Positions 22,801 to 34,290 of a stretch of 64,000 nucleotides of DNA are shown here, in pieces. The DNA is taken from assembly GCA_029817715.1 (NCBI GenBank), contig JARUPY010000538.1, positions 8,184,001-8,248,000 of the forward strand, given 5' to 3'. Source of the DNA: Melastoma dodecandrum (taxonomy: Eukaryota > Streptophyta > Magnoliopsida > Myrtales > Melastomataceae). Position 1 is the first letter of the stretch; every line of letters begins with the position of its first letter. Made by a program: the position numbers and the translations under genes. The notes beneath the pieces are model-generated. The model saw nothing but the letters and a program-made list of their open reading frames with translations. It did not search any database and was not told the origin of the DNA.

Positions 22801-25800
22801 GAAACCAGCTGAAAGTCATTATATAATAATCCAGAAGGTGCTTACTTGCCAAGTCAGTGCATGGGAAGTAAGAACTTGGGCATAGATAATACGATTTAGT
22901 TCCTCCAAGCTAATTTCACCCAAATTATGCCGCTCATCACGTAAGAGACTTTCAGCTTCATCACTTCCAGTTGTCAATAACTCTGTGGCATGTGCAACCA
23001 TCCTACATACATGTGCCATCAAAGGTTAATCGCATTGGCAAGGATAATTGGTTTCACAAAACCCATATAGATGTACCAGTAAAACCATTAGCATATAGAT
23101 AGTACAGGATTCACATTTAATAAACGCAAAAATATCTCATCTATCCACAGGTTATAGCTTCTTACCAAGGGCCATACTCTTTACTGCATTCTGCCAGGAC
23201 AACCTATTATTGTTGAAAATCAACTGATATAAGAGCTGGTTAAATAGACATCAAAGCATAAAGCAACTGGAAACACTACCTCTGTGTTTTCTGAAAGAAT
23301 TCCAATCAAAATTCTTATCAACTTATGGGATTTAGAAACTGGCTTCAACTGAATACATTTCTGGGCAAGGCTATACATGCTGTCAAGACCCTGAGCATAA
23401 TGGAAATCATTATACAAAGACATACCAAATTGCCTGAAAGATGCATGCAGACAGAGGAATACCGATGTCAAAGGCCTGATATACAACAGATGAGATATAA
23501 AAAGCTCCAGCCAATGATGGGTTGCAGCCAACAGGCTATTAGTATTTCCCAGCAAAATCTGCAGTAAATTCCTCAAACCCTCCCTTGTTGGAAGATGATT
23601 ACATTGGACCCAGAATGAACTACAGTCAAGCTTCATAATTTTTGCCCTCCATTTTTCCCAGGCCTGAAAATTGAAATCAAGAACTATAGAAACACCGAAC
23701 AAGAAGATTGCCAAAAAGGACCTCCCTGAAATCCCCCAACTCCAATTGGTCTACGAGTGTTGTGAATAACACTCCTTGACTAGGGACCGAGGCTTAAAGG
23801 AGGTCGACAAATTTCTACACAGTTTGATCCTCGTAAAAATCAGTTATAAAAAGGATTGTTTCCATGTCTTGAACTTAGAGAAAATTTTTCAATATACCTA
23901 AACTCCGTTTACCTTAGTAAAATCAGGCCTGTTTTTCTGGCATTCACCTAATCGTCCTCCTTCAAGTTCATGTCGCATACGTGGCATTTTTGTGATGAGG
24001 ACAGCAACTGCCTCTACTAGTCCATTTTCTGTCTGCATTGACACAAACAAATAAATAAATGAAGTGTTGTAGCCACAAAAAAACTAGAAACCTCTTCTTG
24101 TGAATACTAAACACGTCTTCTTTCCAGATATATCAAACACAAACTTCAAATCAACTGCACCATGATCAGAGGTCTAGATCTAAACCGTCACTGACAAACT
24201 AATTTCCTGACCCTTACACAAGCTTTATATGGCCAAAGCACAAAGTTCACACCAGAAAGAAACAACGCCATATGCTTTTAGATTAAATTCCTGCGAAGCA
24301 CCGAAACAATGATAGTAAGGAAACAGCAATCTACATTAACCATGGCAAATACCAGCAGATGATTGGTTATGCTTGACATATCGAACAATAAATAAAATTT
24401 TCTGGGTAAAATTTTTTACTTGGAATTCTATCTACGACCCCAAAGATTATGCGATTCCCCCAAAACTAATGTGTGTGTGTGTGTGTGTTAGGAACAGTAA
24501 CACTAGGGACATGTAAAAATTTTCTTCTCTTTAATCTAGGGGAATTGCAATATATTATATAGAAGGCCTAGCTCTCCAAGCAACAGGAAATAGCTGAAGG
24601 ATGACCATATATTTATGCAGCCTAACTTTAAAAACAGGAAAGAACAAATTCACAATAATGTCAAAGTTTGTTAACCTATCAATTTACCCGCATGATAGAG
24701 TCTCGTAGGTAGTCTTTCCAAACTTTTCTCGGACCATTATCAGGCAAAAACAATTGAAACTTCTAGTTAAATTCAAACTTCAAGTTCAGCCAGGTCAAGA
24801 AGCATAATTGCTCCGATAAAACTAAATATGTTTCTTGAATCTGTATCACAGTAAGTAAAATTCGTAGTGATGTCAAAGGTGACCTCGTAAGATTCACGAT
24901 TCAAACTCTGGAATGAGATGAGTTGTAGAAAGTGTGTTTTAGACACTCTAGTGGCTATTATTTGGGGATGGCAGATACAATAAAGAAGCAACCAAATCAA
25001 ATTTCAATAAGAGAGCAGACAAAAGTTTGTAATGATCAAGCAAAATGGGACATTTGAAAACTTTGTTAACTTCTTGTTAAGCAAAGAATATACATAACAG
25101 TTAAAAGCATTTTGAACTAACCTCACGGCGACTAAGCTGATGCAACTGATAGGATCCATGTAAACGCAGCAATTTAACCTACGCAAAAAAATTAACCTAA
25201 GGTATCAATTTTAAGTGTTCATGCCAGGTTCCTTCTCATTGCAAGATAATACATGAATGAACTTATGCTAGCAATTCAAGAAAGAAGACAAAGTTAAAAA
25301 ATGTTGAGTACAAAAAAGATACTAACCACGATCTCTAGCCATCCAACTGCCAGAACGGACCCTATTACTTCCCAATACCTAGGATTGTCCTCAATAACCT
25401 GAAAAAATAAGCAGTTCTGAATTAGTATTTGGACATATACGTGTTTGTGAACCATGAAGTGTTGTATAAGTAAATTATGAAGTGTCTCTCAAGCAGAAGC
25501 AAATAACTATGGGAGTAAACTGCGGTATGTAAAAGAATTCAATAGATAATGCCAAACCTGGATGCGAATAAGATCATTCTGGAACTCCACAAGTTTGGAG
25601 CGAACTGTAGCACTAGATGCTGAGAAAAGGGTGTCATAATCCTGTAACAGGATATCACACAAAAACAGAAATGTGGTTATTACACATCAGATATTGAACA
25701 GATATCTGGCAAATCACTCTTGATGACAAGAGATAATGTAATAAAAGGTCCTTACAGATAACCAATCAACAAGCCGCTCAGGCAGCCAAGCTTGACACAG

Positions 25801-26566
25801 TCTATCCGCATAGAACATTTCGATCAACTCCCACGCAGCTTTCAAGGAAGTGGGTTTTTGCTCAGTCTATGAAGTGGGAAACATCCACGCACTATGAACA
25901 TCAATCTCATACTTGAAGGAACCACCAAAAAAACATAACCTTCTACAAGGACAATATTACTTCCACCGCAAATAAAAGACATCCACCTTCAAAACTTGTG
26001 TTGGGCTTTCAATCACTCCAGTAGACACAGATTTCGAATTGCCAAGTAGCTTACTTATATCCTTGCTGTACTCCATCACATACTCCCACCTACAATCAAC
26101 GAACCCAGGAAATAATTCAACCTGACTAATACATAGCGGGATTTCCGTGGCTACTCAAAGCTAAGCAGTCTCGAAGTCCGATCCCAATACAAGCTAAACC
26201 TTAAAGTAAGTACCACTCCAAATGGTAAAGAGAGGGAGGCCCCATCTTCTCGAGAGCCAAGACCGAGTTCCTCTTGTTCTGCAGCACGGCGAAGGGCGAG
26301 ACCGACCCGTGAGCAATCCGCCGCCACTCAACGTCATCGATCTCCGCGTCATGGTCGCCGTCCAAGTCAAGCTCCACGACTTCTCCACAGACGGATGCCG
26401 CGGGGTCGGGGGGGAAGAGGGAGACACGGAGGGAGTTGCCGCGGCCCCAGGAGATGGAGACGCGGGGCGAAGCGGGGAGTGGTGCGAGGCCGTGGGAGAA
26501 GCGGTAGACCTGGGAGGAAGCAGGATCGGCGCGTGGGACCAACGCGCCGTCGCTAGGGTCGGTCAT
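19842..26566 (-). CDS. NUP85: Nucleoporin NUP85 (Nup107-160 scaffold)
   Basis: Eighteen exons on the minus strand: 26566-26214, 26089-25987, 25866-25756, 25641-25558, 25398-25327, 25178-25122, 24032-23913, 23663-23463, 23390-23280, 23203-23166, 23002-22846, 21586-21485, 21125-21069, 20926-20780, 20645-20575, 20494-20407, 20271-20215 and 20036-19842. All have GT/AG sites and the frame is kept, giving 707 residues, close to the plant NUP85 length as I recall it. Conserved blocks include WRRIAHGSVSPFAVLQNKRN near the start, LVDWLSDYD, WEVIGSVLAVGWLEIVVKLL, CIQLKP and SKEYGPWMVAHATELL. The C-terminal STPQRFWLPLLHDS and SSVRLALATNLGRA blocks are also present. NUP85 is an alpha-helical scaffold subunit of the Y-shaped nuclear pore complex, needed for mRNA export and, in some plants, for immune and symbiotic signalling. 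It is intact here despite a transposon in the intron at 21587-22845. Confidence 0.96.
21604..21702. repeat. Three-copy 30-bp tandem repeat in a NUP85 intron
   Basis: The unit AAATCATAAACTCAGTAAAC plus ATTCAAGTA occurs three times head to tail, just upstream (in gene direction) of exon 12 at 21586. Confidence 0.8.
21815..22496. mobile_element. Non-autonomous inverted-repeat element in a NUP85 intron
   Basis: The ends read TGTTAAGGGTGAAAGGCGA on the left and, reverse-complemented, TGTTGGAGGCGCAAAAAGGC on the right. Further GGCGAGGC-type inverted segments lie inward. The middle is C-rich (about 22190-22370) and open in several frames, but shows no known domain. Flanks ACTAAGTAAACCC and ACTATGATAAATCC are similar and may be a worn duplication. 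The superfamily is unclear. Confidence 0.55.
24471..24489. repeat. GT microsatellite in a NUP85 intron
   Basis: Pure GT run of about nine units in the long intron between the exons at 25122-25178 and 23913-24032. Confidence 0.85.
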
Positions 26567-26599
26567 ATCGCGCTCGGTGACTGAAGAAGTGTTTTTTCC

Positions 26600-26608
26600 T
26601 TAGGGTTT
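26600..26608 (-). promoter_or_regulatory. Telo-box in the NUP85 5' region
   Basis: AAACCCTAA on the minus strand lies 34 bp before the NUP85 start codon. Such telo-boxes are common near the transcription start of plant housekeeping and translation genes. Confidence 0.5.
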
Positions 26609-26852
26609 TGGGAGGGTACAGATTAAGGACGGCCAAAACAAAAAGGAAGACAAGAGAAGATGGTCCTAACTGAACTCCAGGCCTAAAATCTCTCTCTTTC
26701 TCCCGCGGGGACTCTTGAAAGAACGAAATCATGAGAACGACGACTTCGTGCTATGTATTCAAAAAAATAATTATTATAATATATTAAAATTATATTATTA
26801 GAAAATAAAACCAAACAAAGGAATCTCATTTATTCACCGAATTACACTAAAT

Positions 26853-27872
26853 TCAAAATAAAGGGTAAACCGGGATCGTGTTCGGGTAGAAGATGCCCCA
26901 GTACTGCTCTATTCCGGCAGGCTTCAGGTTCTCGTTGAACATCGCGAACACGTAGCCCTCGTACGGGACATTCGGCCGCCTCGGTGTCCTGGTCCCCGCC
27001 CTTACCCTGTCCAAGAAATTGCTGTTATAAGTCAGGGCCAGAGAGGGCGAGGTGAAGCCCGCATTCCCCGCGTTTGGCCACCCAGTCTCGCTAATGACCA
27101 GCCTGATGGATGGAAACCCTTCCCGTTCCATTGCAACGTACAGGGAGTCGAGCATCGCGTCGAGAAGGTTCTGGTACGGGAGGTCCCCATCAATAACGAC
27201 AGGCCCCGGCGCTGTGAACTGCGCATACTCCAGTCTCACGTTTGCCGGGTCGTTCTGGTAGGCGAAATAAGGATAGACCTGGACCATGAGGGGCGCATTA
27301 ACACGGGCCAGTTGTTGGAGGATTGCAACCATGTCTTCCTTGACAGAGTCGGCAAAGGCCGCCGCCGACGGCGGGTACGAGTTCCCTAGGACGCTGAACG
27401 GTACCCCGGTGCTGACTAGGATATCGTTTATCCCATCTTGAGTAAGCGCATTCTGCAAGTTCTTAATGGCGCCGGCAACATAACACGCGTTCTCCCCCGG
27501 GATGACCTCATTACCTGCCAAAATATACTTGAACGCCATGCTGGGTAAGTACGGCTTCACGTGGATATTGATCCATTCCGCGGCAGCCTCTGGCATCAAT
27601 GATATTCCAACCAGGTCTTCGTTGGCAACACCGAGCATGACCTCAATGCCACTGCCCTGGAGGGCGTCCAGGGCTCCAGCTTCAGGCCGGTATAACCTTA
27701 ACTTCCCGATGTTGTACTGTCGGTACATCGCAATCACGTTGGCCGGAGCAGGAAGGCTGTCGCCCAACATCCCATAGCACACGCCGATGGCTTCGGACTC
27801 GGCCAAAGGAATGCGGACACAAATCGTCGTGGCAGCCACTATGACTGAAAGAGTTAGTCCAATGGACGCCAT
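26853..27872 (-). CDS. Glucan endo-1,3-beta-glucosidase (GH17)
   Basis: Uninterrupted 339-residue frame. Residues 1 to about 28 form a secretion signal, with the mature protein starting at IGVCYGMLGDSLP as in GH17 enzymes. The TIM-barrel motifs are complete: YNIGKLRLYRP, the acid/base Glu122 in ILAGNEV, the nucleophile Glu262 in VISETGWPNAG, and AMFNENLKPAGIEQYWGIFYP near the end. It hydrolyses beta-1,3-glucan in the apoplast or vacuole, a PR-2-type defence or wall-remodelling role. It stops at VYPLF, without a C-terminal X8/CBM43 domain or GPI signal, so it belongs to the short class. Unlike many GH17 genes it has no intron inside the signal-peptide region. Its promoter lies between it and the RING gene. 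Confidence 0.95.
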   Translation of the reverse strand: MASIGLTLSVIVAATTICVRIPLAESEAIGVCYGMLGDSLPAPANVIAMYRQYNIGKLRLYRPEAGALDALQGSGIEVMLGVANEDLVGISLMPEAAAEWINIHVKPYLPSMAFKYILAGNEVIPGENACYVAGAIKNLQNALTQDGINDILVSTGVPFSVLGNSYPPSAAAFADSVKEDMVAILQQLARVNAPLMVQVYPYFAYQNDPANVRLEYAQFTAPGPVVIDGDLPYQNLLDAMLDSLYVAMEREGFPSIRLVISETGWPNAGNAGFTSPSLALTYNSNFLDRVRAGTRTPRRPNVPYEGYVFAMFNENLKPAGIEQYWGIFYPNTIPVYPLF

Positions 27873-28847
27873 TACTGAAAATATGAAAAAGACGGAACTT
27901 TTCTAAACCAATTTATATGAAAGGAGAATGTGAATTACTTTTGTAAACTCTCAGTTATAAATTTTTAATTCTTCCGATTTGATTTTATAAATGGTAAGAA
28001 AATATAATGCGATGAGAACAAAAGAGGGAGTATTAAATTTTCCTCTCACATAATAATTTCACATCGAATTTACTTTTTTTTAAAATGCATTAAATAAATA
28101 CTCATAAACTGATATGAAGAAAGTAAATAAAGTAATTTTCCACCCCATTTTTCTTCACCGAGTAAAACTGCCAGACACAAGTTGCAGATTTAATTTACTC
28201 CCATAAAAGGGGAAATTTTTATTTTTATCACGTATTTTATGTATTAGTTTACTCGCATAAAAAAGGAAAGTACACTCATCCTGCGGATAAATTATGCAAG
28301 TAAAGAAATATTAAACCCAATTCACTTTTCGTTTGAACTTATTTGTTGCATTGCATAAGAAGCTACTTCTTTGGTAAGGTTTAAAGTTAGTTTACTTTCA
28401 TTATTCTCATTCTCTCCAACAACCCGGGGTTAAAATCACATTCGAATGATAATTACATCATGGCTTCAATGAATATTAATTATTGCTGACGTTGATGTAT
28501 GATTTTTACTATATAAAAATATTTCGCGAAATAAATTTTTGAAATCGTTAAAAATAATGCCACCTTACTAAAATAAAAAATTCGATCTTCGTCGAGTTAC
28601 TCATTTTTTTAACGAACTTATAAACATCAAATTAACATACGAATTTAAAATTACTTTTAATATTAATTTTCTCGTAACAAATTTCGGCGGAATTTGGTCA
28701 AGCCACCAAATTTTGGTAATGCTGAGATAAGAAAAATTATAATCCGATACTGTTTCGTATAAACTATTTACAGACCGTTAACATTTGTCATGCCACGAAA
28801 TCAACAGCGTTCCTTTTTATTGACATTTTCGGACCTCCTTGCCTTTG
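27873..28847. other. Promoter side of GH17 and 3' side of the RING gene
   Basis: AT-rich, non-coding. A TATA-like CATATAAATT on the minus strand near 27917-27908 is close to the GH17 start and would give a very short leader. No W-box cluster or repeat with clear borders was noticed. Confidence 0.45.
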
Positions 28848-29621
28848 TTAATCCCCGCATATGCTATCCCCGTCTTCATCTGCCACCGGCACGACCCTAC
28901 TCCTGCTGTCGTCCTCTCCAACATAAGCCGCGAGGTTGACATACCGGTCGGGCTCCCTCTCCTTCCTCCACCTCGACCGGCACATCACGCAGATCGCCGA
29001 CCTCCTCCCTAGGCTCTTCTTCCACCTGACCTGGCACTCCTCGTGCACCTTGTTCCTACAAGTCGTGCACACGACCGCCCTCCCGCCTTCCCCTCCCGCC
29101 ACCCCCATCTCCTCAAGGCAGATCGGGCATGCCTCTTGCTCATCCCCATCCGCTTCCTCCTCCCCCGGTCTCTCGTCCGGCCGAGCCCCCCACTCATTGC
29201 TGCCACCGCGCTTCCTCGCGAGGAAGAACCGCTCGTGAAACCTCGCGCGGAGCGACGCGCTTGCAAGGGATGCGACGTCCGATGGGGTGGATAGCAGGCA
29301 GCGGAGTCTACATGGGCGGAGGGTCCTCCTCCTGAGGCAAGGATCGTCAAGGGGGACGCCAAGCACCCTTATGAGAACAAAGAGGATGTGCTTGCAAGGG
29401 GTGGTGCGGTTGGGGCAAGTGCAGGACGGGGAGGCGGAGAGGGTGACGGTGTAGACATTCCCGGTGGTACCGAGGACGAAGAAGTCGGGGTCGGAACGGT
29501 GGAGGAGCAGGAGGCGGTGGTGGACAGCACGGAGGATACGGTCCGTGACAGGGTGGGGAGGGCCGGGACGTGGGCGGTGGTAAGGGTGGGTGTCGGAGCT
29601 GAAGGGGGCGGCGAATTCCAT
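28848..29621 (-). CDS. SWIM- and RING-type zinc finger protein, probable E3 ubiquitin ligase
   Basis: Intronless 257-residue protein. A SWIM finger sits at Cys67, Cys69, Cys76 and His78 (SCTCPNRTTPCKHILFV). A RING finger of the ZSWIM2 type has Cys165, Cys168, Cys185, Cys188, His193, Cys196, Cys211 and Cys214 (CPICLEEM, then CTTCRNKVHEEC, then CVMCRSRW). The tail YVNLAAYVGEDD is typical of the plant family, often mis-named MEKK1-like. The RING suggests E2 binding and substrate ubiquitination; targets are unknown. The start at 29621 (MEFAAPF) was preferred over an in-frame ATG at 29888 because the added 89 residues look like a translated leader rich in Pro, Ser and Thr. It diverges from the TMX2-like gene with about 625 bp between start codons. 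Confidence 0.9.
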   Translation of the reverse strand: MEFAAPFSSDTHPYHRPRPGPPHPVTDRILRAVHHRLLLLHRSDPDFFVLGTTGNVYTVTLSASPSCTCPNRTTPCKHILFVLIRVLGVPLDDPCLRRRTLRPCRLRCLLSTPSDVASLASASLRARFHERFFLARKRGGSNEWGARPDERPGEEEADGDEQEACPICLEEMGVAGGEGGRAVVCTTCRNKVHEECQVRWKKSLGRRSAICVMCRSRWRKEREPDRYVNLAAYVGEDDSRSRVVPVADEDGDSICGD

Positions 29622-30075
29622 TTGCCGGCAGGTGGGCGAATAAGTGGTGTGGAGGGGGGAGGGGGGGGCGGGGGTGTTGCTGATGTAGTAGTTTCTTTTA
29701 TTGTGGGGATGGGGGATTCTTTTCCTTTTGGGGAAGAAAGGAGGAATTGGGTTGGGGTTGTGTGTATAATGTTGGGAAGGTTGAGGCTGACCCGTAAGGC
29801 AAGTTAAAGGTATGGTTATATTTGACGTGAAGGGGAAGAGAATTTGCCGTGCATCTGTGGTGGTGACGGGAAAACCTAGTACTACCATTTTGCTTGTAGC
29901 TTCTCTCTCTCCGACATATCCCCTCTATTTCCTCCTACCTTCTTTCTTCTACGGCTGTCCTCACCACAGTAAAACATGGGCATGGCCACTGCCCCTCCTG
30001 TCCTTTCTGTTAATAATGCATTTTGCACTGCCTGGGGTTCTAATCCTTCCACACCGTGTCACTCTAGGGCTTTAT

Positions 30076-30114
30076 TGGGCTGTCGGCCCAATAAAATCTG
30101 AACGGCTAGGCCCA
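30076..30114 (+). promoter_or_regulatory. Cluster of site II motifs in a divergent promoter
   Basis: TGGGCT, GGCCCA and AGGCCCA occur within 39 bp, about 135-170 bp before the TMX2-like start and between two divergent genes. Site II (TGGGCC/T) clusters bind TCP factors in plant housekeeping promoters, so this may serve both genes. Confidence 0.5.
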
Positions 30115-30190
30115 AATTCACGGGTGGGCAATGTTGTGCTTTCTGCTGCCGTAGGCAGCAACCCGGGGTCGCTGGGTCGCTGGTTGATTC

Positions 30191-30207
30191 GATCGATCGA
30201 TCGATCG
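30191..30207. repeat. GATC microsatellite in the TMX2-like leader
   Basis: Four and a half GATC units lie about 40 bp before the start codon, followed by a GAA-rich run up to the ATG. Confidence 0.8.
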
Positions 30208-30246
30208 AAAGGAAGGAGAAGACCATCGAAGAAGAAGAAGAAGACG

Positions 30247-33199
30247 ATGGAATGGCTGAACACGATGGTGACGGAGCCGTACTACCTTCTCCACTTCCTC
30301 ACCTTCTTCTCGTACCTCCCGATTCGAGCCTCCGCCTCCCTCGTTCTCTCCCCTCGCCTCCTCGACCTCCTCCTCCGTCGGGTGATCTCCTCGCGTCTTC
30401 TGTTTCTCCTTTTCCTGTGCTGTGCTGGCTGTGTTTGACTCATACCGGAGTTGTTCTGCCGCCAATGTGCAGGAGATTCAGGCCTTGTTGACGTTCCTGG
30501 TTCTGTCTTCCGTCAAGGTGAACTGGCTTTTTTCTCGATTCTTTCTGTGTTTTGACGGCAGTCTTGAGTGATGCTGCTGAAGTCGTTTGCCTGTGTTTCT
30601 TTTCCTAGTTCTTTGATGTCTGGCCTCTTGGAATGATGCTTATTACTTAAGATATGAGCTGTGTATGGCGTGGAAATTTTCTCTGTCCGGATAATCAGAA
30701 AGGCTGTACAGTTTGTAAGAGCTTAACCTCCCGAAGGGAAAACACAAAAAATTAGACGACGTTGACTGATTTTTATTCTTATGCTCCTTTTACTCTTTAA
30801 GTTTACTGGAAGTCCTTCGGGCTACACTAATATTTGTATTCCGTCAATCACTTTCCCGTCTTATGCCAGATGGTGCGAGAGGAAACATGGGAGGGCTTCG
30901 TAGCTGACACCTTCCTCTTCGCAAAGGTGATGGGTCTACTATCATGCATCCTGCGATTATTCATTTATGTTATCTATTGGAGTTGTTATCTTCCTATCCG
31001 GACATTATTGTGCATTAATCTTTCATCCAATCATTTTTTTTTCTCACATTCGTGCAATTTGTTTACCTGTCAGATTTTTCTGATTGTCCTGTCATTGCTT
31101 ATTGATTACCACCTGACCATCTGGTACATTGTGGTCTTCTTTGGTATGTACTGACGATTGATCCCCATTTGAAGTATTCTCATTGAAAATAAGATAATTA
31201 TTTCTGTGGCACCCTTCTTACTCGAATGTATTATGCCTGATTTCACCTTCAGATTAGTCTGACTTCCTTTGCTCATATCTTTCCTCACAGTGTTATATAC
31301 ATTAACTCAACAGCCTCCTTTTCAAGGATTAGGTATGTGGTGCTTTTGCCCCTCACTGACTAGAAGATGTTATATGCTAGAGCAAGTTATGTCGACATGT
31401 TTTTGAGGTCTGGATGAACGATGATGGCTGTAGGTAGTTCACACAAGTTGACACCACTTCAATTAGAAACAGCACTTGTTGAAGGGACCTCATCAAATTA
31501 CTGGCTGGTTGGTCTTCGACACTCTATGAGTACTTGAAACTATGATATATTGAATGTATTGTGCCATCTATTACCGTAGATTTTCTTTTTTCGGCTTAAG
31601 GTTATTTTGTTTGCAATAGGACTCTAAAAGGTTCTTAATTTCTATTGGTTTGCTCCTGGAAGTTCTGCATAAAGGTGAACGATTCTTTGTGGTGTCCGGC
31701 ATGCACTAGCATGTGAAAAACTGTTTAGGCAGCAGTTCTCGTAAAGTTAGAAGGAGAGGCAAATACCTTTTTTTTTTGTAATAGAAGCAAATATATTTGA
31801 GATTATATGGAGTGAAAAAGCTGATGTGCAAAGCCAGATACCGTTTAGATTCTGTTGAATAAAAGAGTTCAGTGTTCAATATAAAGGGAAGTGTTTAGGC
31901 TAAAAAAACCATCTCCTTATGATGTGGTCAAGTGCGTCATAGATTCTTCTCTGCTGATGTGGCGTTCTATTGGCGTCTAGATTTTTGGCATCCTCTATTG
32001 ACAGTACTTGTTGAAACAAATGCCCGCGACTGGGCAGTCCCTCTACATATGAAATCCATGTTAGATAAACTCAGTGTTGCAGGTCTCTGTTTTATTTCTT
32101 TGTTCTATAGCTTATGTTGGATAGGATTTCTGCAGATTGAATTTACCACTTCATGCTCGTCGTCATGCATACGTACAAGTCGATGCTTTCCGGAGCTTTC
32201 TATCACGTATGTCTGTTTCTTAACCTTTGGTTCCTCGTGGTTATCTTGTTCGTATTATGATGTCTGTTTTTATATTGTTTAATAGATACTCCAACAAAAA
32301 TTTATCTTTTGGCATTGTCGATATTGGCCTCTTCCCAAACGTTGCTGAGAAGTTTGGGATATCACTAGGTAGGCATGTTATTTTAGAAGTTCTGCAAGGG
32401 GCACCGATAAACTGGCAATTGTTATGTCAACTCATTACTCACCACCTTATCAGGAAGCGTGCAACGAACTCCAACATATATATTGTTCGAAAAGGCAACA
32501 GAGATAGCACGGTTCCCTGAACTTGGTTCTGGTTCAGGGTCTTTTCTATTGCCGGTTACTAAGGTAATGTTTTAGAAACTCAATGGAGTTGAGTTAGATT
32601 CTGACCAGAATCCATCAATTATTTTCTATTGTGAATATATTTTTCCAAGTCTATCATTGACATCCATAATAGCAAGAGCTTTGACAGAATGATTATCATT
32701 GACATCCATAATAGCAAGAAATTTGACAGAATGATTAAGTTATTCTTTTAATAATTATTGATCTTGTGATCATGGCATTAAAACAGCATCTTTGAAAATA
32801 TTTTTACAACCAAGGTGTGTATTTATACTATCATGATTCACACCATGATGCCATTTCTTTAATCATTGTCCAATCCCCCGTTAAAATCCTCCTTTTCACA
32901 ACCATTGTTCTTATGCCGATGGTCCAAAAGAGTCAGTAACATTTTTCTGCATTAGATTTTTCTGTCTGCCCGTCTTCTTGCTAAGATCATGTATGAGTGA
33001 ATGTCTATAATCATTGATGATCTATTTTTTGTCATTTAATTAATTCCACCATAACTGCGAGGATGTTTTCTTTCTTACTGTTGTCTTTTATCAATGTATA
33101 TTATCTCCTGATTCTTCCGAGCTTTTTGTGGTGCAGAAATGCCTTGTTCGACATTTTGACCTTGATCGCCTCCTTATAGATTACGTGAAAGGCCAATAG
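30247..33199 (+). CDS. Thioredoxin-related transmembrane protein 2 (TMX2) homologue
   Basis: Ten exons on the plus strand: 30247-30381, 30473-30517, 30870-30926, 31074-31143, 31291-31332, 31434-31507, 32136-32206, 32286-32368, 32454-32563 and 33137-33199. All have consistent phases, giving 249 residues. The protein starts MEWLNTMVTEPYYLLHFLTF, as in plant relatives. Hydrophobic segments lie at about residues 12-34, 46-60 and 73-105. A short loop, then LTPLQLE, leads into a thioredoxin-like fold with FPELSITYSNKNLSFGIVDI, PTYILFEKATEIARFPEL and a C-terminal CLVRHFDLD block. The redox site is atypical: C148 and C152 are separated by three serines, not a CxxC. It is probably an ER or mitochondria-associated membrane protein. 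The enzymatic activity is doubtful; a chaperone or regulatory role is inferred from family knowledge. Confidence 0.94.
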
Positions 33200-33660
33200 T
33201 TTTGGACTACTAGTAATCAGATCGGTGTCTTCTCATATTCTTGTCTCCCCCGTCCACGTGAATGTTGGCTTGTGGAGTTTTATCACGCTGAAATTACAAT
33301 ATACGACATTTCGTGTTTTGCTTTGTATCATTTTGGGACTTTACTTATTTCAAGTGAGAAAAGGTGACTGAGGTTGTAAGCCCCTCAATTAGGGGTGAGA
33401 AAAAAATTGGAATCGAAGTTTTGACATTTCGGTATTTGGTATTCGGTTTTTTGTTCGGTTTTATGTTTATGAAAAAGTTTGGTTTTTTATTCGGTTTTAT
33501 GTTTATGAAAAAGTTCGGTTTTCGGTTCGGTTTCGGTATTTTAAGATATTTAATTCGGTATTTCAAACAAATCGAAATTTAATCGGTCTTTTTTTACTTT
33601 GGGCTTTTTGGCTCATGGTCCATGAACATCTTTCAGCCCACATAAATTGTCAAGAGTGAT

Positions 33661-33913
33661 TCACACGATCCCTATCCCTCCTGGCTTTAGGACCCTCACG
33701 AGTTCCCCCACCACCGTCATTCCCTCCATGGCGGCCTCCATCGTGTGGCGTGCAGTGCCCGTATGCCTTGCGCACTGTGTGGACGAACACGGCCGACGTC
33801 ACCACGTCGAAGTAGTTGTCCGGGAACGGCAAGCTCCTCACGTCGCTTTCTCGGCACGTCACGTATTCTTGCACTTCTTTTTCGTGCCTCTTTGTCACAT
33901 GCATCCACCACAC
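33661..33913 (-). pseudogene. SAM-dependent methyltransferase fragment captured in the hAT
   Basis: Minus-strand codons give VQEYVTCRESDVRSLPFPDN followed by YFDVVTSAVFVHTV, the acidic-loop and motif region of a class I (type 11, UbiE-like) methyltransferase. After a frame change comes EAAMEGMTVVGELVRVLKPG, the next conserved motif. It then stops at 33661-33663. Only the middle of the domain is present, with no start and no SAM-binding GxGxG motif, and it lies wholly inside the hAT borders. It is therefore best read as a host exon picked up by the transposon. Confidence 0.75.
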
Positions 33914-33980
33914 TTTGCTGCCTCATCTTGCCATTCTCCATTAAGAATAGATCCATAGGACCCTTTCCTTTAGTTCTTTT

Positions 33981-34290
33981 CTAAGATACTTCTCCACTCG
34001 ATGATGCAGCTCTCTTCGATCGTATAAGGGGATCATCCACGTCTATTTGGATGTCGTCGTCGATTGGGATGGATGTAGTTCTTCCAATTGCTTCTAGACG
34101 CGATATCCTTGCCTCGTCCATCTTACTTCGTAACTCATCATTCACCTCTTGAGGACATTTTTTACATGATTTAGCATTCCTAAAGGATCATATTTTGTGT
34201 TGCTTTGAACGGAAGATGCCGCCTTTCGACATATAGCCACAGAAATTGCAACTCACCGCATGCGGCTGTTTTGGATCTTTCACGTAATTG
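33981..34290 (-). pseudogene. hAT transposase N-terminus with BED zinc finger
   Basis: The minus strand reads DPKQPHAVSCNFCGYMSKGG then a His in SKQHKI, followed after one stop by KKCPQEVNDELRSKM. This is the BED finger layout (Cys-x2-Cys, then His, then the CKKCP block) that opens plant hAT transposases. The frame continues with an acidic stretch to a stop at 33981-33983. The RNase H-like catalytic domain and the dimerisation domain are absent. Confidence 0.78.

Noticed and set aside
29009..29807. Several long frames opposite the RING/SWIM gene
   Set aside because: High GC leaves all frames open; the SWIM and RING ligands are only in the minus frame chosen.
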